From the NCBI GenBank assembly GCA_946886805.1, contig CAMPJM010000203.1, positions 1-7,168 of the forward strand: 7,168 nucleotides of DNA, in the 5' to 3' direction. Below, piece after piece: positions 1 through 6,800 of the stretch; within the stretch, counting starts at the first letter, position 1, and the number at the start of each line of letters is the position of its first letter. Origin of the DNA: an uncultured Flammeovirgaceae bacterium (GTDB lineage: Bacteria; Bacteroidota; Bacteroidia; Cytophagales; Cyclobacteriaceae). The notes under the pieces are model-generated. The model was not told the origin of the DNA, made no database searches, and worked only from the letters and a program-made list of their open reading frames with translations. A program made the position numbers and the translations under genes.

Positions 1-1697
1 AGTACCACCTCAAGGACCACTTGGGGAACGTAAGGATTACCTTTACCACTTCACCAGAAATATCAACGGAGGGTGCCACTATGGAGGCCGACAACATGGA
101 AGAAGAAAACGCGGCCTTTATTAATTATGACAAGGTGACCAGGATCAATTCCACCTTGTTCGATCAAACAGGGGAAGCGGACAGCAGATATTCCATCAGG
201 TTGAGCGGGGCAGAAGGGGAGAAGATAGGGCTTGCAAAATCCATGGCGGTGATGACCGGGGATACCATAAGGGCAAAAGTCTTTGGAAAGTACCTGGATC
301 CTGAACAACCAAACTATGACCAACTGGTACAAGGGATAGTGGCTACTTTGGCAACCAATGCCATGGCACCTGGTGCAGGACTTGAGGGAAGTTCATCATC
401 AGACGGCAGCAACTTTCCGTTCGGTGGCCTTTTGAACAAACCGGCAGTGGATGACGGGCAGCCGCAGGCTTACCTGAACTACCTGGTGTTTGACAAGAAC
501 ATGGTGCTGATTGACCAAAAATCCGGCTATAAGGCTTTGACAACAGCAGCCAGGGAAGACGGAAGCGATAAACAGCACGAAGAATTAGCGACAGAGATAA
601 TTGTGACCGAGCCGGGCTTTGTTTATATTTATCTCTCAAACGATAGCCCTGTGCCAAAAGAGGTATACTTTGATGAGTTTAACGTAGAGCATGCACATTC
701 GGCGATAGTACAGTCGGATGATTACTATCCCTTTGGCCTCTCCTTTAACTCGTATAAACGAGAAAATAGTTTCGGGAATAAGTATCTGTACAATGGCAAA
801 GAATTACAGAAATCACTAGGCTTAGGCTGGTACGATTACGGTGCTAGGATGTATGATCCTACTATTGGAAGGTGGCATGTGGTAGATCCAATGGCAGATG
901 CTGCTCCGGGATTAACCCCTTATAGATATGCCTTTAACAACCCCATAAGTGTTATTGATCCTGATGGTATGTTTGAATTTGTCAAAGGAGCTTATGGGGA
1001 AAACATTGAAATAGGATCTGTCTCTTACCACAGTGGAACAACCTATGATTCTGATGGAAATCCTTTTGGAGGGGGAGGGAATAGCAATAGTAGTTTTGGC
1101 AGTAAGGGTGGTGGAGATAAGGGAGGAAGTAAAACGGAGGGATCAGATAAAAGCAATAAACTTGTCGTCGGTGTTGGGGAAGGAAGTACCTTTCAAGATG
1201 TGGAGTCTGAGCAGGTAGCTTATACATTGCCATTATATCTGCCCTGGTGGGGAGCATTAGAAGGTGTAGTAGGAGGTGTTATAACTAGCGTAGCTTCTAT
1301 TGCTCTTCCAGTTTTAGCTACAATTACTTTGTCAGGCGATACAAGGAGGGAATATCCCCAAGTTGTTATACCATATGCTGGAAGTGGCAATGAAAATTAT
1401 CCCGGACCCTGGAGTTATACAATACAAGACCCTACAATCCCACTCCCTAACCCATTCCACAAGTCTCCCGTAGGAAATCGTTTTCCAAATAACAAGCCGT
1501 CTGCTTCTAATTGGGCTAAAGCTTTTGTATATGGAGCAGGTTTATTAGATTTAAGTAATCGTTTAAATATTAAGGCTCCAAATTTAAGCAGTCTGAATAG
1601 AGATGTTAGTAGATTTTATAAAGATGTTATTTATAAAACTAAAAAAGGCATATCAGATTATAAAAACTATTTGATGCGTAGAAGTATTATACGATAA
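1..1697 (+). CDS. RHS repeat-associated core protein, C-terminal part, with variable toxin-like tip (5' partial)
   Basis: This is the end of a large Bacteroidota RHS protein. The frame is open to the left edge (first full codon at base 3) and reads [11 protein letters not shown], an internal family motif, so the true start lies outside the window and the TTG at 21 is not a start. It encodes 564 residues here. Residues 1 to about 238 are the conserved region before the core ([43 protein letters not shown]). The RHS core follows at bases 717-971 ([33 protein letters not shown], ending in DPDG). In the family this core closes a beta-cocoon shell around a C-terminal toxin. The variable part is a Gly/Ser linker (about residues 356-386), a hydrophobic stretch (about 419-443) and a basic Lys/Arg-rich tip of roughly 80 residues with no catalytic motif I recognise. 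G+C drops strongly along the gene. The toxin role is inferred from architecture. Confidence 0.93.
   Translation, partial: YHLKDHLGNVRITFTTSPEISTEGATMEADNMEEENAAFINYDKVTRINSTLFDQTGEADSRYSIRLSGAEGEKIGLAKSMAVMTGDTIRAKVFGKYLDPEQPNYDQLVQGIVATLATNAMAPGAGLEGSSSSDGSNFPFGGLLNKPAVDDGQPQAYLNYLVFDKNMVLIDQKSGYKALTTAAREDGSDKQHEELATEIIVTEPGFVYIYLSNDSPVPKEVYFDEFNVEHAHSAIVQSDDYYPFGLSFNSYKRENSFGNKYLYNGKELQKSLGLGWYDYGARMYDPTIGRWHVVDPMADAAPGLTPYRYAFNNPISVIDPDGMFEFVKGAYGENIEIGSVSYHSGTTYDSDGNPFGGGGNSNSSFGSKGGGDKGGSKTEGSDKSNKLVVGVGEGSTFQDVESEQVAYTLPLYLPWWGALEGVVGGVITSVASIALPVLATITLSGDTRREYPQVVIPYAGSGNENYPGPWSYTIQDPTIPLPNPFHKSPVGNRFPNNKPSASNWAKAFVYGAGLLDLSNRLNIKAPNLSSLNRDVSRFYKDVIYKTKKGISDYKNYLMRRSIIR
717..971 (+). 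other. RHS repeat-associated core domain, conserved/variable boundary
   Basis: Within the first RHS gene this stretch encodes the conserved core: DDYYPFGL, then [10 protein letters not shown], then the [12 protein letters not shown] block and a final VIDPDGM. In RHS proteins the segment after the Asp-Pro-Asp-Gly signature differs between relatives and carries the toxin. It therefore marks the point where the conserved shell ends and the exchangeable tip begins, at about base 969. The motif is read directly. The functional meaning comes from knowledge of the RHS family. Confidence 0.9.
1068..1160 (+). other. Gly/Ser/Lys-rich linker in the RHS C-terminal region
   Basis: This low-complexity stretch encodes four glycines in a row, then Asn/Ser repeats, a second Gly cluster, and alternating Lys, Gly and Ser. 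It lies about 100 bases after the end of the RHS core and before a hydrophobic stretch. It is probably a flexible tether between the shell and the C-terminal tip. The coding strand is purine- and G-rich, with runs of two to five guanines. Confidence 0.75.
1257..1331 (+). other. Hydrophobic, possibly membrane-spanning segment in the RHS tip region
   Basis: About 25 consecutive residues (roughly 419-443 of the partial protein) are almost all Ala, Val, Ile, Leu, Gly, Ser or Thr. They follow a Pro-Trp-Trp-Gly motif and precede a charged DTRRE turn. The length and hydrophobicity fit one membrane-inserting helix. Such stretches occur in toxin deliveries that cross or act at membranes, but also as buried pre-toxin linkers inside RHS shells. 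I cannot tell which applies here. Confidence 0.5.
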
Positions 1698-1708
1698 TTA
1701 AATAATTT

Positions 1709-1903
1709 ATGGATAAATTATATATATATAGAATAATTAGTATTATTTCTTTCATTGGAATAGTGCTAGTAGTTGTGATTGATATGATATTCAAAACCAG
1801 GATAGATACGTCCGTAGATGATTTATTAACTTATTTATTAGTATTTTTTTTAGTTGTTGCTGGAGTTTCTGAGTTCCTCGTTTACAAATCAAAGAGGCAA
1901 TAG
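1709..1903 (+). CDS. Small two-helix membrane protein, candidate immunity protein
   Basis: This 64-residue protein starts 11 bases after the stop of the RHS gene. It has two hydrophobic helices: about residues 8-28 (IISIISFIGIVLVVVIDMIF) and about 39-59 (LLTYLLVFFLVVAGVSEFLV). A short polar loop (KTRIDTSVDD) separates them and the C-terminus is basic (KSKRQ). It lies in the inner membrane by prediction. I recognise no named family. Small multi-helix membrane proteins directly downstream of a polymorphic toxin are often its immunity protein, which is the best guess here. The ATG at 1709 is the only start giving a full first helix. No Shine-Dalgarno is visible, only an AT-rich leader. Base composition matches the AT-rich RHS tip rather than the RHS core, suggesting it travels with the tip. 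Confidence 0.72.
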   Translation: MDKLYIYRIISIISFIGIVLVVVIDMIFKTRIDTSVDDLLTYLLVFFLVVAGVSEFLVYKSKRQ

Positions 1904-2131
1904 ATGATTAAGAAGCTAGCCCTACATTCTTTTACAATTGTTAGAATACTATTTAGTATTAGTTTTGGATCTGTGGTTTTGTTGCAATATTTTATTTATG
2001 ATCATGTACCAGAATGGATATTATATTTTTTTTTCTTAATAACTGGAATTTTTATAGGGTATACGATAGCTTATTACGCAATTAAATATCTTAATAATGA
2101 AGAATTCAAAGATAAGTTACCGATGAATTGA
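1904..2131 (+). CDS. Second small two-helix membrane protein, candidate immunity protein
   Basis: This 75-residue protein begins on the base after the stop codon of the preceding gene (TAG immediately followed by ATG), so the two are almost certainly co-transcribed and probably translationally coupled. The purine stretch AAAGAGG at the end of the upstream gene could serve as a ribosome binding site. Two helices are predicted, about residues 10-30 and 36-60, separated by a short polar turn (YDHVPEW). A charged tail follows (NNEEFKDKLPMN). Its topology resembles the preceding 64-residue protein, with a short N-terminal tail, two helices and a charged C-terminus, but residue identity by eye is low. 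It may be a diverged paralogue or the partner of a two-component membrane complex. Its function is unknown; immunity against the upstream RHS tip is inferred from position. The gene is extremely AT-rich (12 G+C in bases 1981-2040). Confidence 0.7.
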   Translation: MIKKLALHSFTIVRILFSISFGSVVLLQYFIYDHVPEWILYFFFLITGIFIGYTIAYYAIKYLNNEEFKDKLPMN

Positions 2132-2141
2132 AGTTTATTCC

Positions 2142-2178
2142 CCGCTGCCGCCAGCTTGAAGCTGGTGCCTCATAGCGG
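2142..2178. repeat. GC-rich imperfect palindrome, possible REP-like element
   Basis: An outer 5-bp stem (CCGCT at 2142-2146 with AGCGG at 2174-2178) encloses an inner stem. The inner stem is CCAGCT at 2151-2156 with AGCTGG at 2160-2165 around a TGA loop, extendable by a G-T and a C-G pair. The element is strikingly GC-rich in a surround of about 20-25% G+C. It sits between the second membrane-protein stop and the first lipoprotein gene. No T-run follows, so it is a poor intrinsic terminator. The composition contrast and two-part hairpin fit a dispersed REP-type palindrome. It could also act as an mRNA processing or stabilising structure separating the two gene groups. Confidence 0.55.
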
Positions 2179-2195
2179 ACACATTTAATGAAAAA

Positions 2196-2651
2196 ATGAA
2201 CATAAATTATAAGCAAACATGCAAAAGGATAGCTTTAACTGGGTCATTCCTCTTTGTTCTTTCACTAGTAGCTTGTGATAATGCCAATTCTAAAACAATT
2301 AGAGAACGCCTGATTGAGAATAATTGGGAAAACACAGGGAGTACAACTGTTGAAGGTACGTCTATTTCAAAAGACTATACAGGTATTTATAATTTTATGG
2401 AAGATGGAACTTTTATCCAAACGTTAAATGATTGTATCATATCTGGTAGTTGGGATGTACAAGGGGATTCCATTGTAGTATTTGATAAGGAAGATTTTAA
2501 TAAAAAGAGATTTTGGGACAAAATTGCAATATCAAAAGATTTACTGCGGGTGGTCCCGACTATTTGCCCAAAGTATACTACAAATTGTAGAGCATATGAT
2601 ATTACTGGCACAGCAACTTCTTATATAGAAGTGTACATTCCGGTCCAATGA
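2196..2651 (+). CDS. Lipoprotein, lipocalin-like fold suspected, paralogue 1
   Basis: This 151-residue protein has a lipoprotein signal: basic N-terminus (NYKQTCKR), hydrophobic core, and lipobox LVAC with Cys27 as the lipidated residue. The mature part contains RERLIENNWEN (36-46), YTGIYNF (61-67), DGTF (70-73), an SGSWDVQGDSIVVF stretch (83-96) and KKRFW (103-107), ending in VYIPVQ. The pattern of a Trp near the N-terminus, then DGTF, then SG-x-W and a short beta strand resembles small Bacteroidota lipocalin-like lipoproteins; that fold is suspected, not proven. It differs from its two downstream paralogues by three extra cysteines in the mature part (80, 124, 131), which could form a disulfide in the periplasm or on the surface. 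The ATG at 2196 is chosen because the ATG at 2188 hits a stop after two codons. The role is unknown; an immunity or RHS-associated role is inferred from location. Confidence 0.85.
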   Translation: MNINYKQTCKRIALTGSFLFVLSLVACDNANSKTIRERLIENNWENTGSTTVEGTSISKDYTGIYNFMEDGTFIQTLNDCIISGSWDVQGDSIVVFDKEDFNKKRFWDKIAISKDLLRVVPTICPKYTTNCRAYDITGTATSYIEVYIPVQ

Positions 2652-2777
2652 AAAAGAATTTACGTGTTTTTAAAGAATATATCTTGGTTCAAAAGATTAT
2701 TATGTAAAATGTGGATTGCATTGCAATGAAATTATTTCTTGTTTAAAAATATTTCTTGGATTTATAGTTAAAAAATA
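2652..2777. other. Longest intergenic gap, AT-rich, with a small perfect inverted repeat
   Basis: This 126-bp gap separates lipoprotein copies 1 and 2, whereas copies 2 and 3 are only 38 bp apart. It contains ATTGCA-T-TGCAAT (2715-2727), a perfect inverted repeat with a one-base centre. It also contains two copies of TATTTCTTG (2733-2741 and 2750-2758) spaced 17 bases start to start. I see no convincing match to the Bacteroidota TTG / TAnnTTTG promoter pair and no frame of note. A promoter or operator for copies 2 and 3 is possible but not demonstrated. Confidence 0.4.
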
Positions 2778-3251
2778 ATGAAAAGTAAAAGGACTTTATT
2801 CCCATTGGCTATTCCTTTAGGTCAAAGGATGAATTTGTTTGCGTTGTGCCTCCTCACTTTTTTCGTGACATCTTGTGGTAATAATGACACAATAACAACA
2901 AGAGAACGCCTAATCGAACATGACTGGGAAAATGTAGAAGTAACTGGTGTTAGGGGAATTCCGATGGATGTATATACTGGTGTCTATAATTTTAGTGCCG
3001 ATAGTACTTTTACACAAACCCTCGATGACAGTATTGTATCAGGTAAATGGGAGTTAAAAGATGAGGTAACGGTTGTCTTTAATAAGGAAGATATAGCTAA
3101 AAAGAGGTTTTGGAACAATATAGAAATATCAGAAGGTTACCTGAGGGTATTAAATTCTACAATTGATAGGTCATCATACGATAATTTTGGGCCATATGAT
3201 ATTAATGGAACAAATATTCTTCAAAATGAAGCCTACATACCTGTTGAATAA
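2778..3251 (+). CDS. Lipoprotein, lipocalin-like fold suspected, paralogue 2
   Basis: This 157-residue protein is clearly paralogous to the genes on either side. It has a lipobox VTSC with Cys33 and no other cysteine in the mature chain. Shared blocks are RERLIEHDWENVEV (42-55), YTGVYNF (66-72), STFTQTLDDSIVSGKWE (76-92), VVFNKEDIAKKRFW (99-112), YLRV (121-124) and a terminal AYIPVE. The signal peptide has an unusually long N-region (KSKRTLFPLAIPLGQRMN) before the hydrophobic core. It is conserved in copy 3, which supports the ATG at 2778 over the internal Met18, since Met18 would leave no basic residue before the core. The leader is A-rich (AAAAAATA) with no Shine-Dalgarno. Its cellular place is the outer membrane or periplasm, and its function is unknown. 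The closest relative is copy 3, with which it shares a near-identical 3' end. Confidence 0.86.
   Translation: MKSKRTLFPLAIPLGQRMNLFALCLLTFFVTSCGNNDTITTRERLIEHDWENVEVTGVRGIPMDVYTGVYNFSADSTFTQTLDDSIVSGKWELKDEVTVVFNKEDIAKKRFWNNIEISEGYLRVLNSTIDRSSYDNFGPYDINGTNILQNEAYIPVE
3025..3043 (+). repeat. 19-bp identical block shared with lipoprotein copy 3 (3531-3549)
   Basis: Bases 3025-3043 and 3531-3549 are identical and encode the shared DSIVSG region. After one mismatch the identity resumes for nine more bases (AAATGGGAG). This nucleotide-level identity, beyond protein similarity, supports a fairly recent duplication of copies 2 and 3 and gives a site for homologous deletion or conversion. Confidence 0.8.
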
Positions 3252-3261
3252 AGAACGAAAA
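3221..3261 (+). repeat. 41-bp direct repeat, first copy, spanning the stop of lipoprotein 2
   Basis: Bases 3221-3261 match 3727-3767 at 40 of 41 positions, with one C/T difference at 3232/3738. The block covers the last ten or so codons (QNE-YIPVE), the TAA stop and 10 bases of non-coding DNA after it. Conservation past the stop shows that the 3' end was copied as DNA, by tandem duplication or gene conversion. Confidence 0.88.
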
Positions 3262-3289
3262 AATTGAATGGATTAAAAAAAGCATATAT

Positions 3290-3757
3290 ATGAAAAATAA
3301 AAAGGTTTTGTTTCCACTGGCCGTATCTTTATGTCAGAGGATGAATTTATTAGCATTCTTTCTCACCGCTTCTTTCCTTGTAGCTTGTGATGATGGTCCA
3401 AAAACACTTAGAGAACGCCTCATAGCACATAAATGGGAAAATGTTGAGGTAAGTCTTTTTATTCCTATGTTCGATGTTTATACTGGCATCTATGATTTTA
3501 GTGGCGATGGCACTTATTCCCAAACATTTAATGACAGTATTGTATCAGGGAAATGGGAGATGCAAGGTGATTCCATTGTGGTGTTTAACAAGGACGATGC
3601 CGATAAAAAAAGGTTTTGGAAGAATATAGAAATGTCAGAAGACTATCTCAGGGTAAGTTTCACTAATAATATATCGCCCAATCCGAATCTTGATGCATAT
3701 GACATTAATGGAACATCCACTATCTATCAAAATGAAGTCTACATACCTGTTGAATAA
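3290..3757 (+). CDS. Lipoprotein, lipocalin-like fold suspected, paralogue 3
   Basis: This 155-residue lipoprotein is the third tandem copy, 38 bp after copy 2. The lipobox is LVAC with Cys33, followed by two acidic residues (CDDGPK). Acidic residues just after the lipid Cys are part of the surface-export signals described in some Bacteroidota, so surface display is possible. The mature chain shows RERLIAHKWENVEV (41-54), YTGIYDF (64-70), DGTYSQTFNDSIVSGKWEMQ (73-92), DSIVVFNKDDADKKRFW (94-110), YLRV (119-122) and a terminal VYIPVE. The segment after WENVEV and the stretch after YLRV vary most between copies and may form the specificity surface. The long N-region of the signal (MKNKKVLFPLAVSLCQRMN) matches copy 2. 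The function is unknown. It lies 65 bp upstream of the next RHS gene and could share its transcript. Confidence 0.86.
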   Translation: MKNKKVLFPLAVSLCQRMNLLAFFLTASFLVACDDGPKTLRERLIAHKWENVEVSLFIPMFDVYTGIYDFSGDGTYSQTFNDSIVSGKWEMQGDSIVVFNKDDADKKRFWKNIEMSEDYLRVSFTNNISPNPNLDAYDINGTSTIYQNEVYIPVE

Positions 3758-3767
3758 AGAACGAAAA
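3727..3767 (+). repeat. 41-bp direct repeat, second copy, spanning the stop of lipoprotein 3
   Basis: This is the partner of the block at 3221-3261, with one mismatch in 41 bases. Similarity ends abruptly at 3768, where copy 3 has GAAATATAAC while copy 2 continues AATTGAATGG. This marks the right edge of the duplicated segment. The interval between the two copies (506 bp start to start) equals about one lipoprotein gene plus its spacer. Confidence 0.88.
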
Positions 3768-3822
3768 GAAATATAACAAAGTCTTTTTGAAAACTTATTT
3801 TCAGTTTAAATAAAAAAATATT

Positions 3823-6800
3823 ATGATCAAAAGTTTACGTCCATTATTGCTTTTCCTGGTTCTTTTTGCGCATTCATTTGTAACATACGCCCAAATCCCT
3901 CAACCGCCTATTGCTGTTCCCAGCCCAAATGCTGCTGGTTTTGGCAATTTTGGTGGTACAGACGTGTCCTTATTTACAGGTACACCAAACATCAGTATCC
4001 CAGCCTATACACTTTCTAATGGCAATATAAAAGTTCCCATTTCCTTAAGTTATGATGCCTCCGGTGTAAAGCCGGACCAGCATCCCGGTTTTGTGGGGTT
4101 AAACTGGAATTTAAGCTATGGGGGAGTGATTACCAGGGAAGTGAAGGACCTGCCGGATGACAATAACCAATTATATATGGGGTATGTGGTTGGTTATTAT
4201 GAAAGATATGCAACATTAGGCGCCGATAATTGGAGCGAAGAAGAATTTATTACAGGTCTTGCTTCAACTTATGGTTATATAGACGATACAGAGCCAGATG
4301 AATTTACCTTCAATTTTTTAGGAATTTCTGGAAACTTTTTTTTAGATCATGAAAGAAACTGGAAGGTTAGATCAAACAAAAAAATCACAGTTACCATAAC
4401 TCCTGGAAGCGCACCACTATCTCCCCCTTTCACGCCACCCTCAAATTCTCCTTTTGCCGCCCAAGGAACCTATACAGGAAGTTTTCCGGGCTTTGTCATT
4501 ACTACTGAGGATGGGACTCAATATGTTTTTGGATATACAACAGATGCTATAGAATATAGTATTGGCTTTTTTAACCAGATTAATGAATCTTGGGTGGCAA
4601 ACTCTTGGTATTTGACAAAGATCATTGATACCAAGGGAAACGAAATTTCCTATACTTATGAGAGAGGGGAATTCATAAGTGATATGTATATTTCTTTACA
4701 AATGCGAAATGAAAAGACAGAAAGCACTTCCCTTAGTTGGACTTTCTTCCCTTCATTTGGAGCAGTTGGCGGAAGCGATTTCCTTAGTCCCGGTTGCTCT
4801 AGTTATAATTCTGGCTGGCCAGAACAAGGCCCTTATACAGGGAAATTAATTTCGCCTGTCTATATCAAAGAAATTAAAGGTAAAAAAGAACTCATTAAAT
4901 TTAATACCACTATATCAAATGAGCTCAGGTATGGGCAACCGATTTACGATCATTATAGAGAATTTATGGGACAAACGTCCACACATGATTATATGTACTT
5001 TCTTTACAAAGGTGAATGGCCTGATGCAGACCATAATTATCCCAATATATTAAACAACCTGCAATGGGTAAAGTTGGATAATATCGAAATAGTTAATGCT
5101 TTTAATGACGATGTAGAAAGGCAATTTGAATTTAAATATAATAACAATCCTGATGAGCGTTTGATGCTCAAGGCTTTTGGAGAAGTGTCATTAAGTCCCA
5201 ATACTTTTATTCCTCTTTTTCAATTTACTTATATAGATGATGAAGCTATTGCCCTACCTCCCTATCTTGACAATGAAACAGATCATTGGGGATTTTATAA
5301 CGGAAGGAAAGCAGTAATAGATGATATTACAGCATTCTATAATTTAAAAGAGCCAGATCCAGATTATCTTTTGGAGGGAACCTTGTCTAAGATCACTTAT
5401 CCTACAGGTGGTACAACTGAGTTTGAATATGAAAATCATAGTTATGCTAAAGAAGTGGACATCGTGAGGAGTAATCCATTGAAATCCCTGTCAGTCGATA
5501 AGATTGCCGGTGGATTGCGTATTAAAAAAATTACAGATTATGATCCTGATGGGGGGGTAGAGGTAGCGAAGGAATACTTTTACGTGAAAAATTATTCTCC
5601 GACAACTGGCATCACGGGCAGATCAAGTGGAATTTTGGGTGGCAAGGCACAATATTATTTTGATGGCTATAAGACCAAGTACAATGAAGGGTCTGATTTG
5701 TCCTATTCAGAAGTGGTGTTTTCCGTTCAGCCCTTATTCGACATGGGAGAAAATGGTATGGGATCTCATATTGGATATTCAGAGGTGGTTGAAAAATATT
5801 CAGACGGAAGCTCGGTTGCTTATAAATTTACCAATTTTGAAGCCCATCCCGGCCTTGATGCAGGGCATATGGACGATGGTTATATTAGTACTTTGCAGGT
5901 GACTAAATCGCCTTATGAACCATATTCCAGTAAAGCCTTTGAACGAGGAAAATTATTATCAAAAATAATTTATAATGGTTCAGGGGATCCGGTCTCAAAA
6001 AATATTTATACCTATAAGGCACTGAACGATGATTTTGCGCGGGCGGTGAAAGCTTATACCTCCCATGCATGCGGATCAACATTAAGACTTTATGAAGGAA
6101 CTTCTTATAAAAATTATGCTTATCCCTTTGTTTTGTCTACCGAGGAAAATATTACCTATGATATGAATGATCCTACAAAATCATTTGCTCAAAAATTCAT
6201 TTATCATTATGACAATCCTGATCACCTTCAACAAACCAGGATAGTAGAAAGTACAAGTGATGGCAAGAACCTTACTACTCTTAAAAGCTTTCCTGCCGAT
6301 TATTTATTAGGGTCAACTGACGCACCTTTTATAGATTTATTAATAAACTCTCACATTCACAATGCTGTTATTGAAAAAGTAACTTATGAGGATATAAATT
6401 CTGGCAATGTAAAGATTTTAAATGGGGAGTTGAACCACTATGATAATTTAGGAAAGGGCCTGCTTAAGGAAACCTATTTTCTTGAAAATTCTAATCCAAT
6501 TTTATTGGAAGATTTCCGTTTTTCAGCTGTAGATAGGGCAGGCCAACTTCCTTTCAACGGTTCGAAAAGTAGCTTTTTTCAGTTTTCAGGATATAAACCA
6601 AGAATTGAGTATAACTATAATAGCGCAAATAATTTAGTTGAATTTACGGTTGACGATTATCAGAGTAAGTCTTATATGTGGGGATACGAGGAATCGTTGC
6701 CTATAGCAGAAGTTGTAAATGGGAAGTTTAAAAACATTGCCTATACGGGTTTTGAACATCCTACCAATACCGGAGGATGGTTGCTTTCCAATGCCGCATT

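Noticed and set aside
21..23. TTG as the start codon of the first RHS gene
   Set aside because: The same frame is open upstream to the window edge and encodes YHLKDH, which joins LGNVR to form a known internal RHS motif. The gene is simply cut by the window.
63..657. Minus-strand frames at 63-332 and 343-657
   Set aside because: They lie wholly inside the well-supported RHS frame. Their predicted proteins show no family motif and no signal or membrane pattern consistent with a real gene.
1068..1141. G-quadruplex in the G-rich linker segment
   Set aside because: The guanine runs are mostly two or three long and are explained by glycine codons. No regulatory position supports a DNA or RNA structural role.
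982..1257. Minus-strand frame at 982-1257 and plus-strand frame at 1033-1218
   Set aside because: Both are shadows of the RHS C-terminal region. Their composition reflects the Gly/Ser linker read in the wrong frame.
2387..2611. Minus-strand frame inside lipoprotein 1
   Set aside because: It is antisense to a lipoprotein with clear paralogues and a lipobox. No independent support.
2829..2831. Internal Met18 as the start of lipoproteins 2 and 3
   Set aside because: Starting there leaves no basic residue before the hydrophobic core, and the preceding 17 residues are conserved between both copies.
3788..3803. Weak hairpin TGAAAA-CTTA-TTTTCA as a terminator after lipoprotein 3
   Set aside because: The stem is only six pairs, nearly all A-T, and no T-run follows directly. 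This is expected by chance in such AT-rich DNA.
5627..5902. Plus-strand frame of 91 codons inside the second RHS gene
   Set aside because: The overlapping long frame from 3823 is continuous through it and carries the RHS motifs. The short frame has no recognisable features.
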